Shown: positions 9,009 through 20,309 of the stretch, in pieces | How the letters are laid out: the number at the start of each line of letters is the position of its first letter | Position numbering within the stretch: the stretch's first letter is position 1 | Origin: Tolumonas auensis DSM 9187 | Lineage (GTDB): Bacteria > Pseudomonadota > Gammaproteobacteria > Enterobacterales > Aeromonadaceae | Assembly (NCBI RefSeq): GCF_000023065.1 | Contig: NC_012691.1 | Coordinates: forward strand, 30,001-94,000 | Direction of reading: 5' to 3' | Length of the DNA stretch: 64,000 nucleotides | Notes under the pieces: model-generated | The model's database searches: none | Told to the model about the DNA's origin: nothing | Seen by the model: only the letters and a program-made list of their open reading frames with translations | Program-made: the position numbers and the translations under genes

Positions 9009-10258
9009 TACAGTAGGCTCTTACCATTTATGGGTTGTTGGGAACGGACTGCCGAATATAAGAATATGATCGAGGCACAATAAAACACGATACCTGAGCT
9101 ATGGTACAAAAAGGCCTGACTCAGGCTGTAATCTATCGTGGAAAGTACCACTATAACGCCAGCTGCCGCGAGTGTCCGGGTTTCCGGTGTGAATGACTGA
9201 TTCAGATATTGTTTGAACAGATAGAGTGGGATCAGCAACAGCGCCAGCAGGGCACCTAAGCCGATAATGCCCCGTTTGGCCATCTCATCCAGAAACTGGT
9301 TGTGAGCATGACTGTTAAAGTCATATGCCTCTTTGGTTATTAAGCCTTGTTTGTATTGCTGTTCCTGCGACTGACGCACACCGTGGTAGCCCCAGCCAAA
9401 CAGTGGTTTTTCCAGAAAGCTATCCACCGAACTTTTCCAGATTTCAAAGCGGTGGCCCAGAGAGGTGTTTTTGTTTTGCCCGGACAAGTAAAGGCTGATA
9501 TCGCTTTTTGCGGCTGCAATACGTGTCGGGACACCACTCTGCGGAGTCAGGCAGAACGCCACTAACAGGCATAGCGCCAGACCCATACCGAGTTTCACTT
9601 TCGGTGAGAACCAGTCTTTAAAAATACGGTAAATGACAAACAGGATGACCGGAAATAACACCCAGCCGCCGCGGGAACCGGAAAGAATACTGCCCAGAAC
9701 GCCAAGGATTGAGGCTAGCGCAAAATAGACGATCAGGCCTTTGTTTGCTGTTTTTATCGACCACATCACACCACACAGACTGAGCAGACCTAGTGTCATG
9801 CTGATATCGCCACCCTGGATCGGTACCATCCATTCAAAGGCTCTGCCGTAACCCGTCACCAGTCGATCAAACAGAGCCCGGCTGCCAGCAGTAATAGCGC
9901 CGGTCGCAATGCCCAGCATTAGCCATTTAAAGCGGGGGGGATTGCGCAGACAGAACAGCAGGATCGCCGCACCCATGATGACTTTACTCGGGCGATCAAA
10001 CTCTTTGATAGTTCCGCCATCGGTGAGAATCGACAGACCGTGGACCAGTGGATAGATCAGTAAAATCGCAAATAGTAGCCAGCCGTTTCTATCCAGTATC
10101 TGGTAGGTTTGTTTCCTGAAAAGCAGAGGCAATGACATGAGCAGCAACACAGCTGGTGCATAGGAGTAACCACTTCTCGTACTGATACAGAGTACACCGA
10201 ACAAAAAATAGCAACTTTGAATGATCAGGGATTTTACTTGTTCACTGCTTACTGGCAT
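9008..10258 (-). CDS. waaL: O-antigen ligase (Wzy_C domain)
   Basis: A 416-residue polytopic inner-membrane protein with about 10-12 hydrophobic segments. The Wzy_C/O-antigen ligase signature is present: LGSILSGSRGGWVLFPV in a mid-protein membrane segment, a large periplasmic loop with HRFEIWKSSVDSFLEKP and FGWG, and SHAHNQFLDEMAKRG containing the conserved histidine. WaaL-type enzymes join undecaprenyl-linked O-polysaccharide to the lipid A core in the periplasm. Wzy polymerases and other glycan ligases share this domain. Position between hldD and waaF argues for the LPS ligase, but the sequence alone cannot exclude a related ligase. Confidence 0.85.
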   Translation of the reverse strand: MPVSSEQVKSLIIQSCYFLFGVLCISTRSGYSYAPAVLLLMSLPLLFRKQTYQILDRNGWLLFAILLIYPLVHGLSILTDGGTIKEFDRPSKVIMGAAILLFCLRNPPRFKWLMLGIATGAITAGSRALFDRLVTGYGRAFEWMVPIQGGDISMTLGLLSLCGVMWSIKTANKGLIVYFALASILGVLGSILSGSRGGWVLFPVILFVIYRIFKDWFSPKVKLGMGLALCLLVAFCLTPQSGVPTRIAAAKSDISLYLSGQNKNTSLGHRFEIWKSSVDSFLEKPLFGWGYHGVRQSQEQQYKQGLITKEAYDFNSHAHNQFLDEMAKRGIIGLGALLALLLIPLYLFKQYLNQSFTPETRTLAAAGVIVVLSTIDYSLSQAFLYHSSGIVFYCASIIFLYSAVRSQQPINGKSLL

Positions 10259-10271
10259 GTGTGTTCCACAT

Positions 10272-10306
10272 AAAAATTAAGCATAGCCTTAATCAGGACT
10301 ATGCTT
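10272..10306 (-). terminator. Terminator-like hairpin after hldD
   Basis: On the minus strand AAGCATAG (10306-10299) pairs with CTATGCTT (10286-10279). An inner CC/GG pair extends the stem past a one-base bulge, and AATTTTT follows. It lies between the hldD stop and the waaL start, so hldD is probably transcribed partly as a separate unit and waaL onward depends on read-through or its own promoter. Confidence 0.7.
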
Positions 10307-10342
10307 TTGGATACGTTTATTAGGTTGAGAGCCTGAGAGCTT

Positions 10343-11296
10343 TTATTTGTTCAGCCACGCCATGTATTCAGCAACACCTTCAGCGACGGTACGGAATTTC
10401 ACGTCACAGCCGGTGGCGCGCAGCTTGGTCAGATCGGCCTGGGTAAAGCTCTGATAGCGGCCTTTCAGGTGATCCGGGAACGGGATGTATTCAATCTCGC
10501 CTTTGCCATGATGTTTCAGTACGGCTTCGGCCACGTTCTGGAATGGTTCTGCCTTGCCGGTGCCGCAGTTGAAGATACCGGATTTGTCCGGGTGATTCAT
10601 AAACCACAGTACCACTTTGGCAACGTCTTCGACGTAGATGAAATCACGGGTCTGGCCGCCATTCGGGAAGCCGTCACAACCCTCGAACAGTTTGACGTTT
10701 TCACCTTTCAGCACCTGATTGTTCAGGTGGAACGCCACGCTGGCCATGCTGCCTTTATGCTGTTCACGCGGGCCGTAGACGTTGAAGTATTTCAGACCGA
10801 CGATCTGCAGATCGGTTTCCGGCAGAATACGGCGGACATATTCGTCAAACAGGAATTTGGAGTAGCCGTAAACGTTCAGCGGCTGTTCAAAACGACGCTC
10901 TTCGATGAAGTTGTCATTGCGGCCACCGTAAGTCGCGGCAGACGAGGCGTAAATAAACTGCACGCCATATTCCAGACAGTAATGCAGCAGGTCTTTGGAG
11001 TATTCGTAATTCACGTCCATCACGAACTTGCCGTTCCACTCGGTGGTGGCGGAGCAGGCGCCCTGATGCAGAATGGCGCTGATGCCGCCCCACTCTTCGA
11101 AATGGTCACCGGAAACAATGCGCGCAATGAACTCGTCTTTGTCGATGTAATCAGCGATATCCAGATCGACCAGATTGACGAATTTGGTGCCGTCAGTCAG
11201 ATCGTCAACCACCACGATGTCTTTACGACCCGCCTGGTTTAATGCTTTTACCAGATTACTGCCGATAAAACCGGCGCCACCAGTTACGATGATCAT
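10343..11296 (-). CDS. hldD: ADP-L-glycero-D-manno-heptose 6-epimerase
   Basis: A 317-residue short-chain dehydrogenase/epimerase that converts ADP-D-glycero- to ADP-L-glycero-D-manno-heptose, the activated sugar used by the heptosyltransferases downstream. It opens with [19 protein letters not shown] (Rossmann GxxGxxG). The catalytic region is [12 protein letters not shown] and the Tyr-Lys pair lies in [31 protein letters not shown] is characteristic of HldD/RfaD. Length matches the E. coli enzyme (310). A GAGG motif lies 9 nt before the ATG. It is the promoter-proximal gene of the LPS run. The upstream 11297-11395 gap has a small CTCAGT-GCTT-ACTGAG hairpin and presumably its promoter. Confidence 0.97.
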   Translation of the reverse strand: MIIVTGGAGFIGSNLVKALNQAGRKDIVVVDDLTDGTKFVNLVDLDIADYIDKDEFIARIVSGDHFEEWGGISAILHQGACSATTEWNGKFVMDVNYEYSKDLLHYCLEYGVQFIYASSAATYGGRNDNFIEERRFEQPLNVYGYSKFLFDEYVRRILPETDLQIVGLKYFNVYGPREQHKGSMASVAFHLNNQVLKGENVKLFEGCDGFPNGGQTRDFIYVEDVAKVVLWFMNHPDKSGIFNCGTGKAEPFQNVAEAVLKHHGKGEIEYIPFPDHLKGRYQSFTQADLTKLRATGCDVKFRTVAEGVAEYMAWLNK

Positions 11297-11395
11297 GTGC
11301 TATCGCCTCGCAGACGTTATCTAAAGATGCTCAGTGCTTACTGAGAATATACCGGCAGTTTATCATATTTCGTGCACAGTGCAGTTTGTTCTGAT

Positions 11396-12505
11396 TTATA
11401 CGCCGGGCTCCGGGTGCAGGCGCTGGCAGGCCCGGCCATCGGCATGGAACAAGTGGCAGCGTTCAGCGGGTAATCCGATGGTTAGCGCGGTGCCATCCCT
11501 GACCACGGCAACATCATGATGGCGGTATACCAGCGGGTGTTCTTGCCCGGCGAGTTGCAGATGGATTTGCGTTTCATTGCCGAGTTGTTCGGCTACCAGA
11601 ATGGTGCCGTGCAACTGATGCGGGCTGGCGGCAGCATCCAGCAGATGTTCCGGGCGGATACCCAGTGTCATCTGATCTCCGGCTGAAACAGACGTGCCAT
11701 CAACGGGAAGCCAGAGACTGGTTTGTCCGGCGATCTCTACCTGTACCCGTGCGCTTTCTGCTGCCAGTACGGTGACGGGCAGGAAATTCATTTTCGGCGA
11801 GCCGAGAAAACCGGCGACAAAACGGTTGGCCGGGTAGTGATACAGCGCCAGCGGTTTACCCACCTGCGAAACCAGTCCGCCATCCAGTACCACGATCTTA
11901 TGCGCCAGTGTCATGGCTTCGATCTGATCGTGGGTCACGTAAATCATCGTGCAACCCAGACGTTTATGCAGGCGGGCCAGTTCAATGCGCATCTGTACCC
12001 GCAGCGCGGCGTCGAGGTTGGACAGCGGTTCGTCCAGCAGGAAGACATTGGGTTCGCCGACCAGGGTACGACCGATGGCGACGCGCTGGCGTTGTCCGCC
12101 GGAGAGGGCTTTTGGCTGGCGATCCAGTAATGCGCCAAGTTGCAGGATGTCGGCGGCCTGTTGTACCCGCTGCTGAATTTCGGTTTTGCTGGCGCCGGCC
12201 AGTTTCAGGCCGAAGGACATGTTGTCGGCAACCGAAAGATGCGGATAGAGCGCATACGACTGGAACACCATACCGACGCCGCGTTCGGCCGGTGGTACTT
12301 CGTTCATGCGTTGCTCGCCAATCAGCAATTCACCGGAGGTGATATCTTCCAGCCCGGCGATCATGCGCAGCAGGGTGGATTTTCCGCAGCCGGACGGGCC
12401 GACGAAAACCACAAACTCACCGTCTTCAATATCGAGATTGATGTCTTTGGATATGGTGACATCGCCGAAGGTTTTACAGACGTTACGCAGGATAACTCCC
12501 GCCAT
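11396..12505 (-). CDS. malK: Second MalK-type maltose ABC importer ATPase
   Basis: A 369-residue ATPase of the MalK/UgpC class, a paralog of the malK at 14902-16011 with the same length and clearly similar sequence. Walker A is [10 protein letters not shown] (residues 35-44), Q-loop [12 protein letters not shown], signature [13 protein letters not shown], Walker [13 protein letters not shown], and switch histidine THDQ. A full C-terminal regulatory domain ([19 protein letters not shown]) is retained, so it is not a remnant. Start chosen at ATG 12505 with AAGGAG 6 nt before it. It follows malM by 146 bp on the same strand. It may pair with MalFG as an alternative ATPase, serve another sugar permease, or add regulatory capacity towards MalT. 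The sequence does not decide. Confidence 0.9.
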   Translation of the reverse strand: MAGVILRNVCKTFGDVTISKDINLDIEDGEFVVFVGPSGCGKSTLLRMIAGLEDITSGELLIGEQRMNEVPPAERGVGMVFQSYALYPHLSVADNMSFGLKLAGASKTEIQQRVQQAADILQLGALLDRQPKALSGGQRQRVAIGRTLVGEPNVFLLDEPLSNLDAALRVQMRIELARLHKRLGCTMIYVTHDQIEAMTLAHKIVVLDGGLVSQVGKPLALYHYPANRFVAGFLGSPKMNFLPVTVLAAESARVQVEIAGQTSLWLPVDGTSVSAGDQMTLGIRPEHLLDAAASPHQLHGTILVAEQLGNETQIHLQLAGQEHPLVYRHHDVAVVRDGTALTIGLPAERCHLFHADGRACQRLHPEPGV

Positions 12506-12618
12506 ACCAGGCTCCTTTTACTACTTAATGTGGCTGGTGGATAACGAGCATAGTGCCTGTAGTTGGCTGGCGGGGAAATTCAGATGAGTATTTTTTGCGA
12601 GGAGAAAGGCATTTATGG

Positions 12619-12644
12619 GCCGGCCCGCACCAAAGTACGGGCCG
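12619..12644. repeat. GC-rich palindrome between malM and the second malK
   Basis: CCGGCCCG (12619-12626) and CGGGCCGG (12637-12644) form a perfect 8-bp stem, and the inner bases CAC/GTA partly extend it. No U-tract follows on either strand. It lies 8 bp past the malM stop, so it looks like an mRNA 3'-end stabiliser or attenuator that separates malM from the extra malK. Confidence 0.6.
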
Positions 12645-12651
12645 GGGACCA

Positions 12652-13527
12652 TCATTTACGGGGTTGAACACTGTTGATGAAGGTGGTGCGGGCGGTGGCG
12701 GAGCCCAAGTGCTCGGCTTCTCCGACTAATGTGAGTGCCCGTGCCATATCGCTGTTTTTAACTGCTTGCCGGATCTGCAGGTTGAAGTAATTCTCCGTCT
12801 CGGGCAGCAAGCCGGTTACTGCCGGTGCAGTGATTTCTTGCGTTGCCGGTGCTGCGACCGGGCTGGCGGCGGCGATACCGGAATGATTGCTGCCGATGGT
12901 GACCGCATCATTATTCCGTTCAGTAGTGACTTTCAGGCTGAGATGACCCTGTGCGCTGTGTTGGGCGACTGGATCGGGAATATTCGGTGGCTGATTGCCG
13001 GTGGCTTTGGCATAGGCTTTCACCGCACCTTCCAGCGTGGTGTGTTGCGCCACATCCTGCGGTGTGGTGTAGATCAGCAGATAGATACTTTTCTGTCCCG
13101 GTGCCGGGGAAAGTTTCAGTGTGCCTTCCAGTCGATCGCCGGTTAACAGCGAGGCGGGCTGGTAGCTGAACTGGTTGCTGGAGTAAAACGCGGCGGGCTG
13201 CTGTTGCTGATCCAAAACCAGTACGTTCGGCGAAAAGACCTGTTTGCCATCAATCAGACTGCGTAAGCGCAGTGTCAGCGTGCCGTGATCAGCAGGCAGT
13301 TGCAGTGCCAGCACTTTGCCGCTGATCTGGTTCAGGCTGAGGTTTTGTCCTGAGGCATTCATGTCGAATTCGGCGTTTTCACCGGCCTGTACCGATTGCC
13401 AGTGAATGGTTTGCAGCTGTGACGCGGTAATGGCCGGGGCGGTATGGTTGTCTTCTGCTGCGAAAACCGGTGCAGCCAGACCACCGATTGTCAGCGAAAG
13501 CAAAAAAGCGAGCGTGGTGTATTTCAT
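12652..13527 (-). CDS. malM: Maltose operon periplasmic protein MalM
   Basis: A 291-residue exported protein. The N-terminus MKYTTLAFLLSLTIGGLAAPVFA is a typical Sec signal peptide with cleavage near A23. The rest has MalM-family features (LNQISGKVLALQLPADHG, YLLIYTTPQDV, NNDAVTIGSNHSG, EAEHLGSATARTTFI). MalM is part of the malK-lamB-malM operon in E. coli and its biochemical role is still unclear. It is periplasmic and binds maltodextrin weakly at best. It lies 66 bp after lamB with a hairpin in the gap. Assignment rests on position as much as on sequence. Confidence 0.88.
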   Translation of the reverse strand: MKYTTLAFLLSLTIGGLAAPVFAAEDNHTAPAITASQLQTIHWQSVQAGENAEFDMNASGQNLSLNQISGKVLALQLPADHGTLTLRLRSLIDGKQVFSPNVLVLDQQQQPAAFYSSNQFSYQPASLLTGDRLEGTLKLSPAPGQKSIYLLIYTTPQDVAQHTTLEGAVKAYAKATGNQPPNIPDPVAQHSAQGHLSLKVTTERNNDAVTIGSNHSGIAAASPVAAPATQEITAPAVTGLLPETENYFNLQIRQAVKNSDMARALTLVGEAEHLGSATARTTFINSVQPRK

Positions 13528-13563
13528 AAAGGCGACCTTATTTCAGACGACAGCAAAGCAAAC

Positions 13564-13585
13564 AGCCGGCTCTGCTGAGCCGGCT
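13564..13585. repeat. Hairpin between lamB and malM
   Basis: AGCCGGCT occurs at 13564-13571 and again at 13578-13585. Since the octamer is its own reverse complement, the two copies form an 8-bp stem around CTGCTG. On the minus strand it is followed by GTTTGCTTT, a poor U-tract. It is probably a processing or stability element that separates the abundant lamB message from malM. Confidence 0.6.
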
Positions 13586-13593
13586 CAGAACTA

Positions 13594-14901
<1,308 letters not shown>

Positions 14902-16011
14902 CTAGACGCCCAATTCTTTATGCAGCCGGCGGCAGGCGGTGCCGTCTTCGCGGAACAGGTGACAACGCTGCACGGGCAGACCGATTTCAATCATGGAGCC
15001 TTCCTCGACCAGTGCGACGTCGTTGTGGCGATAGACCAGGTTTTGCTGGATGGTCGGCATCTGCACGTGGATTTGGGTCTCGTTACCGAGCTGTTCGACC
15101 ACACTGACTTCACCGCGCAGGCGGTATTCGGCGGCTTCGCCGGGCAGCAGATGCTCCGGACGGATACCGAGTGAGAGCATGCTGCCGATTTGCACATCGC
15201 GGCTGTCTACCTGCAACCACAACAGCTGCTCATCCGGTAACTCCACCTGTACGCGTTCGGCTTCGGTGGCGTGTACCCGCACCGGCAGGAAATTCATTTT
15301 CGGCGAGCCGATGAAACCGGCGACAAAACGGTTGGCTGGATAGTGATAGAGTTCGAGTGGTTTACCGACCTGGGCGATGCTGCCGCCTTCCAGCACCACG
15401 ATTTTGTCGGCCAGCGTCATCGCTTCGACCTGATCGTGGGTGACGTAAATCATGGTGCTGCGCAGACGCTTGTGCAGACGGGCGATTTCGATACGCATCT
15501 GCACGCGCAGACCGGCATCGAGGTTGGACAGTGGTTCATCCAGCAGGAACACCTGCGGTTCCGCCACCAGCGTCCGGCCGATGGCGACGCGCTGGCGCTG
15601 GCCGCCGGAGAGGGCTTTCGGTTTACGTTCCAGAAGGTGCGCCAGTTGCAGCACTTCCGATGCATGATTTACCCGCTGCTGGATCTGTGGTTTACCGGCG
15701 CCGGCCAGTTTCAGGCCAAACGACATGTTGTCGGCCACGGAGAGATGCGGGTAGAGCGCATAGGACTGGAACACCATGCCGACACCGCGCTCCGCGGGGG
15801 GCACGTCATTCATGCGGCGTTCACCGATCATCAAATCCCCGGCGGAAATGTCTTCCAGACCGGCAATCATGCGCAGCAGGGTTGACTTACCACAGCCGGA
15901 CGGACCGACAAAGACCACAAACTCGCCGTTATTGATCTCCAGATTGATGTCTTTGGAAATCGCTACCTCGCCGTAGGTTTTGCATACATTACGCAGTGTC
16001 ACGCCCGCCAT
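14902..16011 (-). CDS. malK: Maltose/maltodextrin ABC importer ATPase MalK
   Basis: A 369-residue ATPase that powers the MalFGK2 importer and, in E. coli, also sequesters MalT when transport is idle. Walker [12 protein letters not shown]-loop [25 protein letters not shown], Walker [13 protein letters not shown] and the switch histidine THDQ are all present, followed by the OB-fold regulatory domain ([28 protein letters not shown]). It is the first gene of the minus-strand operon malK-lamB-malM-malK2, divergent from malE as in the E. coli malB region. The ATG at 16011 is preceded by AAGGAG with 6-nt spacing. Confidence 0.96.
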   Translation of the reverse strand: MAGVTLRNVCKTYGEVAISKDINLEINNGEFVVFVGPSGCGKSTLLRMIAGLEDISAGDLMIGERRMNDVPPAERGVGMVFQSYALYPHLSVADNMSFGLKLAGAGKPQIQQRVNHASEVLQLAHLLERKPKALSGGQRQRVAIGRTLVAEPQVFLLDEPLSNLDAGLRVQMRIEIARLHKRLRSTMIYVTHDQVEAMTLADKIVVLEGGSIAQVGKPLELYHYPANRFVAGFIGSPKMNFLPVRVHATEAERVQVELPDEQLLWLQVDSRDVQIGSMLSLGIRPEHLLPGEAAEYRLRGEVSVVEQLGNETQIHVQMPTIQQNLVYRHNDVALVEEGSMIEIGLPVQRCHLFREDGTACRRLHKELGV

Positions 16012-16129
16012 GAGTTACTCCTTACCACCTGACTTGTTCCGTATTGCCTGTTGCAACCGGATTACTGACTGAGGTGCATAGTGCGGCGGGTTGGCGAGGA
16101 CGAAATCATCCGCGGAGAATCTTTTTGAG

Positions 16130-16177
16130 GGGGATGAGGCGGGAGGAGGAGGCCGGATGAAAACCGGGAGGGTGAGG
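16130..16177 (+). promoter_or_regulatory. MalT-box cluster on the malK side
   Basis: Against the known MalT box GGGGA(T/G)GAGG: GGGGATGAGG at 16130-16139 matches 10/10, CGGGAGGAGG at 16140-16149 matches 9/10, and GAGGGTGAGG at 16168-16177 matches 8/10. CCGGATGAAA at 16153-16162 has an exact GGATGA core. All are on the plus strand as direct repeats, the arrangement used for cooperative MalT binding. Confidence 0.85.
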
Positions 16178-16194
16178 CCGGCGAAGCGAAATAT

Positions 16195-16210
16195 TGTGAG
16201 GCTGACCGCA
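16195..16210. promoter_or_regulatory. Candidate CRP site 1 (malK/malE)
   Basis: TGTGA-GGCTGA-CCGCA: a perfect left half and a 3/5 right half against TGTGA-N6-TCACA, located between the two MalT-box groups where CRP binds in E. coli. The call is by motif only. Confidence 0.5.
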
Positions 16211-16257
16211 AAGCTGACATGAGAATTTGTTGCGCCAGCGCACAAAATCTACGGTTG

Positions 16258-16273
16258 TGTCGGTTGGGTCACA
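16258..16273. promoter_or_regulatory. Candidate CRP site 2 (malK/malE)
   Basis: TGTCG-GTTGGG-TCACA: right half perfect, left half 3/5 against TGTGA-N6-TCACA. It lies 8 bp before the malE-side MalT boxes. The call is by motif only. Confidence 0.5.
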
Positions 16274-16280
16274 CAAAACA

Positions 16281-16306
16281 GGGGGTGGGGCGTAGAGAGG
16301 AGGAGG
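16281..16306 (+). promoter_or_regulatory. MalT-box pair on the malE side
   Basis: GGGGGTGGGG at 16281-16290 matches GGGGA(T/G)GAGG at 8/10, and GAGGAGGAGG at 16297-16306 matches 9/10. They are direct repeats 16 bp apart, upstream of malE and in the same orientation as its transcription. Confidence 0.7.
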
Positions 16307-16481
16307 ATGCTGTACTAGCTACGCCATTGCAGACTGTGTACCGCTGCCGGAAGAGAAAGAGTCATCCCCTGTACTCTGCGACTGTAATTAGCACTCTTTT
16401 CCGCAACATTTATCCATGCGACATCTATTCATACGATATCTATTCATGTGAAGAGTTATGCCACTCAAGAAGGACGTGACA

Positions 16482-17663
16482 ATGAAAAAGATAAAAAACC
16501 TGGCTCTGACCGCGTTAGCCGCGCTGGTGATTTCGGCTCCGGCGATGGCCAAGCTGCAGGAAGGAAAACTGGTTATCTGGATCAACGGCGACAAAGGTTA
16601 CAACGGTCTGGCAGAAGTCGGTAAGAAATTTGAGCAGGACACCGGGGTACAGGTACTGGTGGAACATCCGGACAAGATGGAAGAGAAATACCCGCAGGTC
16701 GCGGCTTCCGGCGATGGTCCGGATATCGTGTTCTGGGCACATGACCGTTTTGGTGGCTATGCCCAGTCTGGTCTGCTGACCGAAGTTCATCCTTCCAAAG
16801 AGCTGCAGGATAAAATGTTCCCGTTCACCTGGGATGCAGTGCGTTTCAATGGCAAGCTGATTGGTTATCCGGTAGCAGTGGAAGCGTTGTCGCTGATTTA
16901 TAACAAAGATCTGATCAAGACACCGCCAAAAAGCTGGGAAGACATTCCGGCTTTAGATAAAGAACTGCGCGCCAAAGGCAAGAGCGCCATTATGTGGAAC
17001 CTGCAGGAGCCTTACTTCTCCTGGCCACTGCTGGCGGCGGCTGGTGGTTATGCATTCAAAACTACACCGGACGGCTATGACGCGAAAGATGTCGGTGTGA
17101 ATAACGCCGGTGCACAGGCTGGTCTGCAGTTCATCGTCGATCTGGTGAAGAACAAACATATCTCGGCGGACGTCGATTACTCGATTGCTGATGCGGCGTT
17201 CAACAAAGGTGAAACCGCCATGACCATCAATGGCCCGTGGGCGTGGAGCAACTCGGACAAGAGCGGTATCAACTACGGTGTTGCGCAGTTGCCGACCTTC
17301 CAAGGCAAGCCATCGAAAGCATTTGTCGGGGTGCTGACTGCGGGTATCAACTCGGCCAGCCCGAACAAGGATCTGGCCGCGGAATTCCTCGAGAACTATC
17401 TGCTGACCGACGACGGTCTGGATAAAGTTAACAAAGACAAACCTTTAGGTGCGGTATCGCTGATGTCATTCCAGAAAAAACTGGAAGCCGACCCACGCAT
17501 TGCGGCCACCATGGCTAACGCGAAGGCAGGTGAAATCATGCCGAACATTCCGCAGATGACCGCGTTCTGGTATGCCGAGAAAAACGCGATCGTCAATGCC
17601 ACCGCTGGTCGTCAGCCAGTGAAAGAGGCATTGGATGAAGTAGCCAAGCAAATGACGAAGTAA
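16482..17663 (+). CDS. malE: Maltose/maltodextrin-binding protein MalE
   Basis: A 393-residue periplasmic binding protein that delivers maltose and maltodextrins to MalFGK2. I start it at ATG 16482 (AAGGA 7 nt upstream), which gives a clean Sec signal peptide [23 protein letters not shown]. An in-frame ATG 24 nt earlier would add eight charged residues before the signal and is unlikely. The mature chain begins [20 protein letters not shown], nearly the textbook MBP start. [53 protein letters not shown] and NGPWAWSN are conserved ligand-site regions. Length matches E. coli MalE (396). It is first gene of malEFG. Confidence 0.97.
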   Translation: MKKIKNLALTALAALVISAPAMAKLQEGKLVIWINGDKGYNGLAEVGKKFEQDTGVQVLVEHPDKMEEKYPQVAASGDGPDIVFWAHDRFGGYAQSGLLTEVHPSKELQDKMFPFTWDAVRFNGKLIGYPVAVEALSLIYNKDLIKTPPKSWEDIPALDKELRAKGKSAIMWNLQEPYFSWPLLAAAGGYAFKTTPDGYDAKDVGVNNAGAQAGLQFIVDLVKNKHISADVDYSIADAAFNKGETAMTINGPWAWSNSDKSGINYGVAQLPTFQGKPSKAFVGVLTAGINSASPNKDLAAEFLENYLLTDDGLDKVNKDKPLGAVSLMSFQKKLEADPRIAATMANAKAGEIMPNIPQMTAFWYAEKNAIVNATAGRQPVKEALDEVAKQMTK

Positions 17664-17688
17664 TTTCCGCTCGTCAAAAGTCGTAAAA

Positions 17689-17708
17689 GAGGGCGGGTCG
17701 CCGCCCTC
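17689..17708 (+). repeat. Hairpin in the malE-malF gap
   Basis: GAGGGCGG (17689-17696) and CCGCCCTC (17701-17708) form a perfect 8-bp stem with a GTCG loop and no U-tract, 26 bp past the malE stop. In E. coli REP sequences at this position protect the malE message from 3' decay. This hairpin sits at the equivalent place and probably does the same job. Confidence 0.75.
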
Positions 17709-17732
17709 AGTTGTAATCAGACGGAGTGCCTC

Positions 17733-19319
17733 ATGCAGTTATCTGTTGCCCATACCACTCCGCCGCGCCTGCCACAGAATAAGAAGTGGTGGCGCAGCGC
17801 GATGTTTACCCGTTCGTTACTTGGCCTGGTGGCCGTGCTGAATGGCTATTTGATTGTGCAGATGTACGCGCAGCGCGAATATCTGTTTGCGATGCTGACA
17901 CTGTTACTGGCCGGCACCGGGATCTACCTGTTTGCCAGCCGCAAAGCCTACTCGTGGCGCTATGTCTATCCGGGTCTGGTCGGCATGGGGCTGTTTGTGC
18001 TGTTCCCGCTGTTCTGCACCATTGGCATCGCGTTTACCAACTACAGTGCCGTGCATCAGCTGAGCTTTGAGCGTGCGCAGTCGGTGATACTGGATCGCCA
18101 GTTCCAGAGCGGTAATACGCTGAATTTTACCCTGCTGGGCAGTGATGGCCACTGGCAGCTGCAACTGCAGGACAGTGAAACCAATCAGACCCTGTTATCG
18201 GCACCGTTTGCGCTGGATAACCAGCCACAACGACTGAATATGGTGCCAAAAACGGCCGATACGGGGGCGACGAAAGCACCACTGAAAGTGATCACCCAAA
18301 ACCGTCAGGCACTGGGTCAGCTGACTGCGGTGATGCCGGATGGCAGCGAACTGGTGATGAGTTCCCTGCGGCAGTTCTCGGCGATCAAACCACTGTATAC
18401 CCTGCAGGAGGATGACCGTGGTCTGCGTAATAACCAGACCGGTGAACTGTATCAGCCGAATGACGAGATGGGCTTCTATCAGGCCGTTGATGCTAAAGGT
18501 GAATGGATTGCGGATACACGCATGAGCCCGGGTTATACCGTCACCATCGGCTGGGATAACTTCCTGCGCGTGTTACAGGATAAAGGCATCCAGCAGCCGT
18601 TCATCAAAATCTTTATCTGGACCGTGCTGTTTGCGGGTCTGACCGTCATGTTCACACTGGCCGTCGGCATGGTGCTGGCCTGTCTGGTGCAGTGGCAGCC
18701 ACTGAAAGGCAAGGCAATGTATCGCTTGCTGCTGATCCTGCCGTATGCGGTGCCGGGCTTTATCTCCATCCTGATTTTCAAAGGGTTGTTTAACCAGAGC
18801 TTCGGTGAGATCAACATGCTGCTGGAGCAGATGTTTGGCCTGAAACCGGAATGGTTTACTAATCCGATGCTGGCGAAAGCGATGATCCTGATCGTCAACG
18901 TCTGGCTGGGCTACCCGTACATGATGATCCTCTGCATGGGGCTGTTAAAAGCCATTCCGGATGATCTGTATGAAGCCTCGGCACTGGATGGCGCGACCCC
19001 GCTGCAGAACTTTTTCCGTATCACGCTGCCGCTGCTGATCAAGCCGCTGACACCGTTGCTGATTGCCTGTTTCGCGTTCAACTTCAATAACTTCGTACTG
19101 ATTCAGTTGTTGACCAACGGTGGCCCGAACATGCTGGGTACCAGTACGCCGGCCGGTAATACCGATCTGTTGGTGAGCTATACCTACCGCATCGCGTTTG
19201 AGGGTAGTGGCGGGCAGGACTTCGGTCTGGCGGCAGCGATTGCGACGCTGATCTTCCTGCTGGTAGGCGCCCTGGCCATTCTGAACCTGAAAGCCAGTAA
19301 GTTAAGTGTGGAACAATAA
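17733..19319 (+). CDS. malF: Maltose ABC importer permease MalF
   Basis: A 528-residue inner-membrane permease subunit of MalFGK2. The two N-terminal membrane helices (about 25-65), a third near 75-100, the large periplasmic P2 loop (about 105-280) that docks MalE, and five further C-terminal helices match E. coli MalF (514 residues). The EAA loop that contacts MalK reads [21 protein letters not shown] near residues 412-432. Translation starts at ATG 17733, 69 bp after malE with a hairpin in between, and malG follows after 11 bp. Confidence 0.96.
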   Translation: MQLSVAHTTPPRLPQNKKWWRSAMFTRSLLGLVAVLNGYLIVQMYAQREYLFAMLTLLLAGTGIYLFASRKAYSWRYVYPGLVGMGLFVLFPLFCTIGIAFTNYSAVHQLSFERAQSVILDRQFQSGNTLNFTLLGSDGHWQLQLQDSETNQTLLSAPFALDNQPQRLNMVPKTADTGATKAPLKVITQNRQALGQLTAVMPDGSELVMSSLRQFSAIKPLYTLQEDDRGLRNNQTGELYQPNDEMGFYQAVDAKGEWIADTRMSPGYTVTIGWDNFLRVLQDKGIQQPFIKIFIWTVLFAGLTVMFTLAVGMVLACLVQWQPLKGKAMYRLLLILPYAVPGFISILIFKGLFNQSFGEINMLLEQMFGLKPEWFTNPMLAKAMILIVNVWLGYPYMMILCMGLLKAIPDDLYEASALDGATPLQNFFRITLPLLIKPLTPLLIACFAFNFNNFVLIQLLTNGGPNMLGTSTPAGNTDLLVSYTYRIAFEGSGGQDFGLAAAIATLIFLLVGALAILNLKASKLSVEQ

Positions 19320-19330
19320 GGAGCTGCAGT

Positions 19331-20221
19331 ATGGCTATCGTTCAAACCAAAGCATTACGTTATCGCCTGTGGGCAGCCCATGCCGGATTATGGTGCTTCA
19401 TCGCGCTGATCATGTTCCCGCTGCTGATGGTAATTGCGATTTCACTGCGTAGCGGTAACTTCGCCACCGGTGAGCTGATCCCGTCGCATCCGTCACTGGA
19501 ACACTGGAAGCTGGCACTGGGTTTCAGCGTCACTAATCCGGATGGCTCGGTGACACCACCACCATTTCCGGTGCTGCTGTGGCTGTGGAACTCGGTGAAG
19601 GTGGCGTTTGTCACCGCGGTCGGCATCGTGGCGCTTTCTACCACCTGTGCCTATGCCTTCGCCCGCATGAAGTTCCGCGGCAAGAGTGCGCTGCTGAAAG
19701 GGATGCTGATTTTCCAGATGTTCCCGGCGGTGCTGTCGCTGGTGGCGCTGTATGCGTTGTTTGACCGCATCGGACAGTACATTCCGTTCCTCGGGCTGAA
19801 CACGCACGGTGGGCTGATTTTCGCCTACCTTGGCGGGATCGCGCTGCATGTCTGGACCATCAAAGGCTATTTCGAAACCATCGATGGTTCGCTGGAAGAA
19901 GCGGCGGCGCTGGATGGTGCTACCCCGTGGCAGGCGTTCCGGCTGGTATTGCTGCCGTTGTCAGTACCGATCCTGGCGGTGGTGTTCATTCTGTCGTTCA
20001 TCGGCGCGGTGACCGAAGTGCCAATCGCCTCGCTGTTGCTGCGTGATGTCAGCAGCTACACGCTGGCGGTGGGGATGCAGCAGTATCTCTATCCGCAGAA
20101 CTATCTGTGGGGTGATTTTGCGGCAGCGGCGGTGTTATCCGCGATTCCGATCACCGTGGTATTCCTGCTGGCACAGCGCTGGCTGGTGGGTGGTCTGACC
20201 GCCGGAGGTGTGAAAGGGTAA
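19331..20221 (+). CDS. malG: Maltose ABC importer permease MalG
   Basis: A 296-residue inner-membrane permease, identical in length to E. coli MalG. It has six predicted membrane helices, the conserved [16 protein letters not shown] loop after helix 1, and the EAA motif [22 protein letters not shown] near residues 190-212 that fits into the MalK cleft. The C-terminal tail [12 protein letters not shown] is the segment that reaches into the MalF pore and towards MalE in the E. coli structure. AAGGAG lies about 7 nt before the ATG. A strong terminator follows 60 bp downstream and ends malEFG. Confidence 0.97.
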   Translation: MAIVQTKALRYRLWAAHAGLWCFIALIMFPLLMVIAISLRSGNFATGELIPSHPSLEHWKLALGFSVTNPDGSVTPPPFPVLLWLWNSVKVAFVTAVGIVALSTTCAYAFARMKFRGKSALLKGMLIFQMFPAVLSLVALYALFDRIGQYIPFLGLNTHGGLIFAYLGGIALHVWTIKGYFETIDGSLEEAAALDGATPWQAFRLVLLPLSVPILAVVFILSFIGAVTEVPIASLLLRDVSSYTLAVGMQQYLYPQNYLWGDFAAAAVLSAIPITVVFLLAQRWLVGGLTAGGVKG

Positions 20222-20282
20222 TTCAGTTTTTCATGGTCGTGTTCATTTATCTTTCCTTGTTTTGACGGAGCTTATTTCCGGA

Positions 20283-20309
20283 TGCCAGTCGCCAGACTGG
20301 CATTTTTTT
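20283..20309 (+). terminator. malEFG intrinsic terminator
   Basis: TGCCAGTC (20283-20290) pairs with GACTGGCA (20295-20302) around GCCA and is followed by seven T residues. It terminates the malEFG message. Its 3' half is repeated beyond the toxin gene at 20972-20994. Confidence 0.93.

Larger units (their letters stand above)
16012..16481. promoter_or_regulatory. Divergent malK / malE control region
   Basis: A 470-bp gene-free stretch between the divergently transcribed malK and malE, equivalent to the malB control region of E. coli. It holds two groups of MalT-box-like decamers (16130-16177 nearer malK, 16281-16306 nearer malE) and two CRP-like sites between them. A perfect TGCGC-CA-GCGCA palindrome lies at 16231-16242. 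A shared MalT/CRP nucleoprotein complex would co-ordinate both operons. No convincing small ORF is seen here. Confidence 0.85.

Noticed and set aside
12619-12644. Intrinsic terminator after malM
   Set aside because: The stem is strong but no U-tract follows on either strand, so it is listed as a palindrome only.
14902-16011. Assembly artefact as an explanation for the two malK genes
   Set aside because: The two copies differ throughout at the protein level and have different neighbours, so they are diverged paralogs and not a duplicated read block.
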